A stretch of DNA of 64,000 nucleotides from Hyphomicrobium_A sp963776675. Lineage in GTDB: Bacteria > Pseudomonadota > Alphaproteobacteria > Rhizobiales > Hyphomicrobiaceae. Below, piece after piece: positions 8,847 through 16,217 of the stretch; the stretch's first letter is position 1, and each line of letters opens with the position of its first letter. A program made the position numbers and the translations under genes. The stretch lies in contig CAVZNR010000045.1 of NCBI GenBank assembly GCA_963776675.1, positions 1 to 64,000 on the forward strand, read 5' to 3'. A model generated the notes under the pieces. That model was given only the letters and a program-made list of their open reading frames with translations, had not been told where the DNA came from and ran no database searches.

Positions 8847-9086
8847 ATGAAACATCCCCTGAGAAACGTTGCCGCCGGCTGTGCTGCCGCGGCTCTGCTC
8901 GCAGGCGCCTCGAGCGGCGCGGCGAACGCCTACTACCTCGGCTACGGGAATGGCGACCCCGGCAATTGGAGCTTCTGGACCGAGCAGCAGGGTGGCCCGC
9001 CGCACAAGTCCAAGGTCAACGTGCAGCACGCGGCCGCCTCTCATCATCACCATGCGGCTTTGAAGAAGGAGAAGCAGCAATCCTAA
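8847..9086 (+). CDS. Small exported histidine-rich hypothetical protein
   Basis: A 79-residue protein with AAGGAG about 9 bases ahead of ATG 8847, which fixes the start. Residues 1-27 form a signal peptide (KHPLRN start, AAGCAAAALLAGA core, ANA cleavage site). The mature chain is about 52 residues: aromatic and Gly-rich first (YYLGYGNGDPGNWSFW), then a cluster AASHHHHAALKKEK at the C terminus. A His4 cluster in an exported peptide could bind metal, which is inference only. No family was recognised. mutY ends convergently 37 bases away. Confidence 0.65.
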   Translation: MKHPLRNVAAGCAAAALLAGASSGAANAYYLGYGNGDPGNWSFWTEQQGGPPHKSKVNVQHAAASHHHHAALKKEKQQS

Positions 9087-9123
9087 AGACGCCGGGCAGC
9101 GAGTGGCGCGAGACCCGCGCCCC

Positions 9124-10230
9124 TCACTGCTCCCTTAGCCCGTGCGCGATGACCTTGCGCATGACGCTCGGCAGCGCGGCGGAGGCGAGATCGCGGCGTT
9201 TCACCCAGCGGCAGCGCTCGGGCTCGGCCCAGAAGGTGAGCGTGGCATCGTTGGCCACCAGCGCGCGGTAGACGACGAGCTCCAGCTTGAAATGCGTAAA
9301 CGTGTGGGTGACCGTCCCCGGCATCTTCCACCAGTCCGCCTTCAAAGGAGCTGCGCGCAGGGCGTCCTTGGCGGGCGGCAGCAGGTCCTCCCATAGCGTC
9401 GACGGCACCTCCAGCATGCCGCCCAGGAGCCCCGCCTCGGGGCGGCGGCGCAGAAGCACGTGCCCGTCCTCGCGCAGCGCCATGAAGGCGATGCCGACGC
9501 GCAGCGGGCGCTCGGCCCGCACGCCACGCAACGGCAGCTGCTCGGCGATCCCGCGCGCGTTGGCGGCGCAGTCGGTCTGCACCGGGCATACGAGGCACGA
9601 TGGCCGGCGCGGCGTGCAAATGCCGGCGCCCAGATCCATCATCGCCTGCGCGAAATCGCCAGGCCGGTCGTCTGGCGTGAGCGTCGCCGCCAGCCGTCTC
9701 AGCTCACTCTTGGCGGCGGGCAGCGGCTGGCGCACGGCGAAGAGGCGCGCCACCACGCGCTCGATATTGCCGTCGACGGGCGTCGCCGGCGCGCCGAAGG
9801 CGATGGCCGCGATGGCCGCTGCGGTGTAGGGCCCGACGCCCGGCAGCTCCTGCAGCTCGGTGACGGTCGAGGGAAAGCGGCCGCCATGGTCGTGCGCCAC
9901 GACGTGGGCGCACTTGTGCAGGTTGCGGGCGCGCGAGTAGTAGCCGAGCCCCGCCCAGGCCGCCAACACGTCATCGAGCGGTGCGGAGCTGAGCGCGGCG
10001 ACCGTGGGCCAGAGTTTCAGGAAGCGCAGGTAGAAGGGGATGACGGCCTTGACCGTCGTCTGCTGCAGCATGATCTCGCTGAGCCACACGGCGTAGGGAT
10101 CGGCGCGCTTGCCCGGCGCCACGCGCCACGGCAGATCGCGGCGCTCCTCGTCGTACCAGGCGAGGAGCGCGTCGACCGTATCCGGCCCGGCGGGCCGCAG
10201 CGGCAGTTGCTTGCGCGCAACAGCGGTCAA
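9124..10230 (-). CDS. mutY: A/G-specific adenine DNA glycosylase MutY
   Basis: Removes adenine mispaired with 8-oxoguanine. The sequence shows the WLSEIMLQQTTV block with the catalytic Glu, the helix-hairpin-helix LPGVGPYTAAAIAAIAFG, the VDGNIERVVARLFAV block with the catalytic Asp, and the [4Fe-4S] cluster C-x6-C-x2-C-x5-C (from CTPRRPSC to QTDC). A NUDIX-like C-terminal domain for 8-oxoG recognition follows. The frame is open far upstream, overlapping the divergent DUF721 gene. Homology begins just after TTG 10230, giving 368 residues, and no ATG fits better. It forms the conserved mutY-DUF721-dsbA-smc neighbourhood of Rhizobiales. Confidence 0.93.
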   Translation of the reverse strand: MTAVARKQLPLRPAGPDTVDALLAWYDEERRDLPWRVAPGKRADPYAVWLSEIMLQQTTVKAVIPFYLRFLKLWPTVAALSSAPLDDVLAAWAGLGYYSRARNLHKCAHVVAHDHGGRFPSTVTELQELPGVGPYTAAAIAAIAFGAPATPVDGNIERVVARLFAVRQPLPAAKSELRRLAATLTPDDRPGDFAQAMMDLGAGICTPRRPSCLVCPVQTDCAANARGIAEQLPLRGVRAERPLRVGIAFMALREDGHVLLRRRPEAGLLGGMLEVPSTLWEDLLPPAKDALRAAPLKADWWKMPGTVTHTFTHFKLELVVYRALVANDATLTFWAEPERCRWVKRRDLASAALPSVMRKVIAHGLREQ

Positions 10231-10320
10231 ATGATCCTCACTGCGCTCCCGCGAATCGCTTCCCCGATGGTAAGCGTCGCCTGAGCCCCTGGAAACCGCC
10301 AAGCCGGTCGAACCCACACC

Positions 10321-10875
10321 ATGACGAACGCCTCCCCCATGCGCCCGACGCAAACCTCGCACACGGCACCGGGGAAGCGGGGCTACGTGGCGGCCCGCGC
10401 GGTCGGCTCCTTCGTGCCCAAGCTGACGCGCAAGGCCTTCGAGAAATACGGATTTTCGGCGGCCACCCTGCTCACCGACTGGTCGGCCATCGTGGGCAAG
10501 GAGCTCGCCGCTTTTACCGCGCCCGAGCGCCTCAAGTGGCCGCGCAGCGTCGCCATTCGCGAGGACGTCGAGGCCGGCGCCGAGGGGCGCCCCGGCGCCA
10601 CGCTGATCCTGCGCGTCGATCCCGCGCGCGCCCTCGACATCGAGTACAAGGGGCGCCAGATCCTGGAGCGCATCAACGGCTATTTCGGCTACCGCGCCAT
10701 CGCCGAAATGCGCATTTTGCAGGCCCCGCTCGCCAAGACCGCAGCGCCGAGAGCGGCGCTGCAGGCGCCACCGCCGGTGGCGGCACCCGAGCTTGCCTCG
10801 ATTCCCGACGAGCGTCTGCGCGCGGCCCTGACGCGCCTCAAATCGGGCCTCATGGCGCGCGCTCCGGCCGCCTGA
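10321..10875 (+). CDS. DUF721 family protein (DciA-like)
   Basis: A 184-residue DUF721 protein. Members of this family include DciA, the helicase-loading factor that replaces DnaC in many bacteria. Residues about 20-140 carry the domain: RKAFEKYGFSAATLLTDWSAIVG, then ILRVDPARALDIEYKGRQIL and INGYFGYRAIAEMRI. The C terminus is Ala/Pro-rich, then has a short conserved helix (PDERLRAALTRLKSGL). ATG 10321 starts the frame cleanly. It is divergent from mutY. Whether it loads DnaB here is inferred from family knowledge only. Confidence 0.82.
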   Translation: MTNASPMRPTQTSHTAPGKRGYVAARAVGSFVPKLTRKAFEKYGFSAATLLTDWSAIVGKELAAFTAPERLKWPRSVAIREDVEAGAEGRPGATLILRVDPARALDIEYKGRQILERINGYFGYRAIAEMRILQAPLAKTAAPRAALQAPPPVAAPELASIPDERLRAALTRLKSGLMARAPAA

Positions 10876-11008
10876 ATCCGGGCGGATTACCCTTCCTTCA
10901 CTTGGCATTCAGGCGGTTTTTGCCTTATTGCAACGCTCGTCGCATGCTAGGCGGGCAGGGGGCTTCTTACCTCCGCCGCCCGAGCCAAGAAAGCAGGAGC
11001 CAACGCAC

Positions 11009-11704
11009 GTGTTCGCATCAAATAAGCTACTCGGCCAAACAGAGCTGTCACGGCGCACGCTTCTGTTGGGCGTCGGTCTCTCGGCGCTGGCCGCCGGTAT
11101 CGGGCTGATGCCCCTTTCGGCGCTGGCGCAACAGAAGGGCCCCTCCGAGGTGCCGGTCGAGGAGCTGATGAAGCCGAGCCCGCTCGGCGAGCTCGCCCTC
11201 GGGCCGCCCGACGCCAAGGTGACGGTAGTCGAATATGCGTCCATGACGTGCGGTCACTGCGCGCACTTCACCAAGGACGTGTGGCCGGACTTCAAGAAGA
11301 AGTACGTCGACACCGGCAAGGTCTACTACGTGTTCCGTGAGTTCCCGCTCGACAACCTCGCCGCTGCCGCCTCCATGCTGGCGCGCTGCGCCGGCAACGA
11401 CAAGGCCTTCCCGCTGATCGAGGTGCTGTTCGAGAAGCAGGCCGACTGGGCCTTCGCCGAGGGCAACCCGGTGCCGAAGCTGTTTGAGATCGCCAAGCAG
11501 GCGGGCTTCACGCAGGAATCCTTCGACAAGTGCCTGACCGACCAGAAGCTGCTCGACAACATCACGGCCGGGCGCACGCGCGCCTCCGATGTTTTCGGCG
11601 TCAGCGCCACGCCGACGTTCTTCATCAACGGTAAGAAGCTGGACGGCGCGCCGACGCTCGCGAACTTCGACAAGATGATCGAGCCGTTGCTGGCCAAGAG
11701 CTGA
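11009..11704 (+). CDS. Exported DsbA-family thiol:disulfide oxidoreductase (Tat-type signal)
   Basis: Periplasmic thioredoxin-fold protein of the DsbA/BdbD type, likely oxidising cysteines in exported proteins. GTG 11009 follows GCAGGAG. The N terminus has SRRTLLLGVGLSAL (R15-R16), a twin-arginine signal, with cleavage near SALAQQ. The active site is C81-G-H-C84 in MTCGHCAHF, and the cis-Pro loop is ATPTFFINGKKL near the C terminus. Length 231 residues is normal. It lies 11 bases before a second DsbA-like gene and just upstream of smc, a conserved position in Rhizobiales. Confidence 0.88.
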   Translation: MFASNKLLGQTELSRRTLLLGVGLSALAAGIGLMPLSALAQQKGPSEVPVEELMKPSPLGELALGPPDAKVTVVEYASMTCGHCAHFTKDVWPDFKKKYVDTGKVYYVFREFPLDNLAAAASMLARCAGNDKAFPLIEVLFEKQADWAFAEGNPVPKLFEIAKQAGFTQESFDKCLTDQKLLDNITAGRTRASDVFGVSATPTFFINGKKLDGAPTLANFDKMIEPLLAKS

Positions 11705-11715
11705 TAAGGGGCCTC

Positions 11716-12519
11716 GTGGCGATCACGCGCGCACTCGCCGCGCTGCTGGTGCTGCCCGTGCTGGTCGCGGGCTGTGCGGGGGAGGGCGTGCTCTCCGCGG
11801 GCGGGATGACGACGGAAGACCTTCCGCAAGCCGCCGACACCGCGCAGGAAAAGACCGGCGTCACCAAGACGGCGGACGGCGGTTTCAATCCGTTCGATCC
11901 GCCCCCCACCTCGGTGTCGGGTGGCCGCGAGGTCATCAAGGACCCGACGATCGCCCAGATCATGCAAACCGGTCCGCTGCCGGAGATGGCGTGGGGGCGC
12001 GCCGACGCCCCCGTCACCATCGTGCAGTATGCTTCCCTCACCTGCCCCTATTGCCGGCGCTTCCACAAGGAGACCTTCCCCAAGCTCAAGAAGGAATTCA
12101 TCGACACCGGCAAGGTGCGCTACATCCTGCGCGAGTTCCCCATCGGCAAGACGTCGGGGGCGGCGACCATCGCGCTGCGCTGTGCCAAGCCGGAGAAGTA
12201 CTTGGAACTCTACGGCAAGTTCCTCGAGCAGCAGCCGGCCTGGGTCTCCCAGGAGGTGCGATGGGACCCCATATTCAAGGTCGCCTCGCAGGTGGGGATG
12301 ACGCGTCAGCAGTTTGACGCCTGCCGCGAGAATCAAGCCATGATCGACGGGTTGAAATGGGTCAAGGATCGCGGGCGCACGCTCGGCATCATCGGCACGC
12401 CCAATTTCTTCGTCGGGGGCACGCTCGTCAAAAAGGTGCTCACGATCGAGGAGATCCGCACCATGGTCGAGCCGCTCCTCAAGGCTCGCGCCACTGCGGC
12501 GGCAGGCGCGCCGAACTGA
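11716..12519 (+). CDS. DsbA-family thiol oxidoreductase, predicted lipoprotein
   Basis: A second thioredoxin-fold DsbA-like protein, 267 residues, starting at GTG 11716. The signal sequence ends in a lipobox LVAGC (Cys20), so the protein is probably membrane-anchored on the periplasmic side. A flexible linker of about 70 residues (Thr/Ala/Gly, FNPFDPPP) precedes the catalytic domain. The active site is C110-P-Y-C113 in TCPYCRRFH and the cis-Pro loop is GTPNFFVGGTLV. The CPYC dipeptide differs from the CGHC of its neighbour, so the redox potentials may differ. The 11-base gap suggests co-transcription of the pair. Confidence 0.86.
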   Translation: MAITRALAALLVLPVLVAGCAGEGVLSAGGMTTEDLPQAADTAQEKTGVTKTADGGFNPFDPPPTSVSGGREVIKDPTIAQIMQTGPLPEMAWGRADAPVTIVQYASLTCPYCRRFHKETFPKLKKEFIDTGKVRYILREFPIGKTSGAATIALRCAKPEKYLELYGKFLEQQPAWVSQEVRWDPIFKVASQVGMTRQQFDACRENQAMIDGLKWVKDRGRTLGIIGTPNFFVGGTLVKKVLTIEEIRTMVEPLLKARATAAAGAPN

Positions 12520-12574
12520 AAGCCGGCGGCGCTGGCCACGGTCCCGCTTTACGCTTGCGAGCTCTAGGATCCGC

Positions 12575-15500
12575 ATGAAGATCTCCCGCCTGAGGCTGTT
12601 GGGCTTCAAATCCTTCGTAGAGCCGACCGAGCTCGTGATCGAGCAGGGGCTGACCGGCGTCGTGGGACCCAACGGCTGCGGCAAGTCGAACCTCTTGGAG
12701 GCGCTCCGCTGGGTCATGGGCGAGACCTCGCACAAGAGCATGCGCGCGGCCGCGATGGACGACGTGATCTTCTCGGGCACCAACAGCCGCCCTGCACGCA
12801 ATTCGGCGGAAGTGACGATCTTCCTCGACAACTCCGAGCGCAAGGCGCCGGCCGAGTTCAACGGATTCGACACCATAGAGATCACGCGCCGCATCGAGCG
12901 CGAGGCAGGCTCGGCCTACCGCATCAACGGCCGCGAGGCGCGCGCCCGCGACATCAAGATCCTGTTCGAGGACGCGGCAACCGGCGCGCGCTCGCCGGCA
13001 CTGGTGCGCCAGGGCCAGATCGGCGAGATCGTCAACGCCAAGCCCGAGCAGCGCCGCCGCATTCTGGAGGACGCCGCCGGCATCGCCGGACTGCACAGCC
13101 GCCGCCACGAGGCAGAGCTGCGCCTGAAGGCGACGGAAACCAACCTTGCCCGCCTCAACGACGTGCTGGGACAGCTCAACAGCCAGGTCGAGAGCCTGAA
13201 GCGGCAGGCGCGCGCGGCGCGGCGCTACAAGGAGATTTCCGGCGACATCCGCCGCCAGGAGGCGCTGCTGTTCCACCTGAGCTGGACCGAGGCGCAGGCC
13301 CACGTCGACGCCGAGGAGGCCGCCTTGCGCCAGACGCTGGCGACACTGGGCGACGCGACCCAGGCCGAGGCTCAGGCGCTCGGCGAGGAGGCGCGTCTGG
13401 CCGACGGCATGAACCCGTTGCGCGAGGAGGAGGCCAAGCGCGCGGCGATAGTGGCGCGGCTGCGCCTCGAGCAGGAGACCTTCGAGCAGGAGGCGCAGCG
13501 CGCGGCCGACCGCCAGCGGGAGCTGGAAGCCCGCGCCGAGCAGCTCAGCACCGATCTCGCCCGCGAGGAGGCGCTGATCACGGAAGCACGCGAGATCCTC
13601 GCCGGGCTGGAGCGCGAGGTCGAGGCGCTGAGAACGGCGGAGGCCGGCGCCGACGCTCACGAGGGCGCGGCAAAGTCGACGCTCGCCGAGGCCGAGAGCG
13701 CGCTACAGTCGGCCGAGCAGCACCATGCCGAGCTGACGGCGAACGCTGCCGAGCGGCGCGCCAAGCGCAATAGCCTCGAGGCGGGCCTTGCCGAGCGCCG
13801 CGATACGATAGCGAAGCTGGAGCGCCAGCTCGCCGAGCTCGACGCCCAGACGCGCGAGATCACCGGCCGCGCACCCGATGCCGAAAAGCTGGCCCAGATC
13901 ACCCAGGCCGGGAAACGCCTCGGCGAGGAGATTTCCCGCTTCGAGGTGCAGGCGATCGCCGCCGAGGAGAAGGCGCAGACGCCTCGCCGCGACGGCCAAC
14001 GCTGCACGCGAGGAAAGCGCGGAGGCGCGCCTGGCGCTGACCTCGCTCCGCGCCGAGCGCGAGACGCTGGTCAAGCTTTTGATCGGCGCACGCGGCACCG
14101 AGTATCCTCCCATTCTCGACCGGCTGCGGGTGGCGACCGGCTACGAGGCGGCCCTCGGCGCAGCCCTCGGCGACGACCTGGAGGCTCCCGCCACCGAGGA
14201 GGCGCCGGTGCACTGGCACCAGGTTCCGGTCGGCCGCCACGACGGCGCGCTGCCCTCGGGCGTCGACCCGCTCGCGGCCCACGTCGAGGCGCCGCCGGAG
14301 CTCGACCGTCGTCTGCGCCAGACCGGCATCGTCGCCTCGCGTGAGGACGGGCGCCGCCTGCAGGCGCAATTGAAGCCCGGCCAGCGGCTGGTCACGCGCG
14401 AAGGCGACTTGTGGCGGTGGGACGGCTTCACGGCGGCCTCGGAAGGCGTCACACCGGCCGCGCAGCGGCTCGCCGAGCGCAACCGGCTGTCCTCGATCGA
14501 GCTGGAGGAAGCCGAGGCGCGTACCGCCGCGACTGAAAAAGCCGAGACCGAGCGCGAGGCAGCGGAAGCCTTGCAGCATGCGCAAAAAGAAGAGCAGCGG
14601 CTGCGCCAGTTGTGGCGCGAGGCGCAAGGCATGCTCGTCAAGACGCGCAAGTCGCTCACCGCGATCGAGCGCGCCGCGCGCGAGACCGAGAGCAAGCTTG
14701 CCACCGTGGCCGGCGCGCGTGCGCGGGCCGACCAGGATCTCATCGTCGCCAAGGACGCCGTCGCCGCCGCCGAAACCGCACTTGCCGAGTTCGCATCGAG
14801 CGTTGACCCCGAGCCGGAGCTGGCCGAGACGCATGCCCAAGTCCTATCGCGGCGCACCGCGCTCGCCGACGCGCGCGCCGGCCTCCAGGAGCTGGAGCGC
14901 GAGCGCCGCGGGCGCGCCGAGCGCCAGGCCGCGATCGGCGTCGAGCACGAGCGCTGGACCACGCGCAGCGCCGGCGCCGAGCAGCAGATCGATACGCTGA
15001 GGTCGCGGCTCGATGAGACCAAGACCGAGTTGCAGAGCCTCGCCGACATGCCGGCCAAGATCGAGGAGCGGCGCGGCAAGCTGTTGAGCACGCTCACCGA
15101 GGCGGATCGCGAGCGTCAGACCGCCGCCGACGCGCTCGCTGAAGCGGATGGCGCGCTCAAGGCCGGCGTGCAGGCGCTACGGGCCGCCCAAAGCGCCGTG
15201 ACCGAGGCGCGCGAGGCCCGCGCACGCACCGAGGCGCTGCTGGAAGGCGCGCGCACACGCCGCCAGGATGTGTCGCGCCAGATCCGCGAAGGTTTGGGCG
15301 TCGCGCCCGAAGGCTGCCTGACGGTGGCCGAGGTCGAGCCGGGCGCGGAGCTTCCGCCGCTCGCCGACGTCGAGCGCAAGCTCTCCGCCCTCAAGATCGA
15401 CCGCGAGCAACTCGGCGGCGTAAACCTGCAGGCCGACGACGAGTTGCAGACGCTCGGCGCCCAGCATGCCGGGCTCGATGCGGAGCGTGCCGACGTGGAG

Positions 15501-16037
15501 CAGGCCATCGCCAAGCTGCGTGGCGCCATCAGCCAGCTCAACCGCGAGGCGCACAAGCGGCTGCAGGAGGCCTTCGAGGCGGTCGACGGCCACTTCCGCA
15601 AGCTCTTCACCACGCTGTTCGGTGGCGGCGAGGCGCGGCTGGAAATGATCGAGGGCGAGGATCCGCTGGAAGGCGGCCTGGAGATCATCGCCAAGCCGCC
15701 CGGCAAGAAGCCGGCGACGCTGTCGCTCTTGTCAGGTGGCGAGCAGTCGCTGACGGCGATGGCGCTGATCTTCGCGGTGTTCCTCACCAACCCGTCCCCG
15801 ATCTGCGTGCTCGACGAAGTGGACGCCCCGCTCGACGACGCCAACGTCGATCGCTTCTGCCGCCTGCTCGAGAGCATGGCGGAGGAGACCGCCACGCGCT
15901 TCCTGGTCATCACCCATCACCCGATGACCATGGCGCGCATGAGCCGCCTGTTCGGCGTCACTATGGCCGAGAGGGGCATCTCGCAGCTCGTGTCCGTCGA
16001 CCTGGAGACGGCGCAGCGCTTCCGCGAGGCGGGCTGA
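12575..16037 (+). CDS. smc: Chromosome segregation protein SMC (frameshifted near codon 469)
   Basis: ATPase of the bacterial condensin complex that organises and segregates the chromosome. The N-terminal head has Walker A GPNGCGKSN at residues 31-39 and the R-loop region (MDDVIFSGT). Long coiled coils flank a hinge (about GTEYPPILDRLRVATGYEAALGAALGDDL). The C-terminal head has the signature LSGGEQSLTAMAL and Walker B CVLDEVDAPLDD. The reading frame changes by +1 at about 13979: the first frame reads EEKAQ and the second RLAATANAAREE, which join perfectly if one base is dropped. Combined length is about 1154 residues, as expected. The break falls in a coiled coil. Since SMC is normally important for growth, an assembly indel is more likely than a dead gene. 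Confidence 0.93.
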
Positions 16038-16077
16038 GCGATTCAGCGTTACGTTTTCGATAGTCCTTTGGCGGCAG

Positions 16078-16217
16078 CCCCTCACCCGGCCGCGCATGCT
16101 TTGCATGCTGCGGCCGACCTCTCCCTCTGGGAGAGGTGAAAGGGCCGCGGCCGCGCGACAACACCTCTCCCGGGGGAGAGGTCGGAAGCGAATGCAATGA
16201 GCTTCCGGGTGAGGGGG
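16078..16217. repeat. Composite palindromic intergenic repeat (REP/BIME-like)
   Basis: Outer arms CCCTCACCCGG (16078-16089) and CCGGGTGAGGG (16205-16215) enclose three hairpins: CGGCCGC-GCATGC with its complement around TTT (about 16086-16116), ACCTCTCCC-TCT-GGGAGAGGT (16117-16137), and ACCTCTCCC-GG-GGGAGAGGT (16163-16182). The CTCACCCG / CTCTCCC / GGGAGAGG vocabulary is that of intergenic palindromes found throughout many alphaproteobacterial genomes. It lies between smc and the converging patatin gene and overlaps the 3' end of the latter. Confidence 0.8.
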
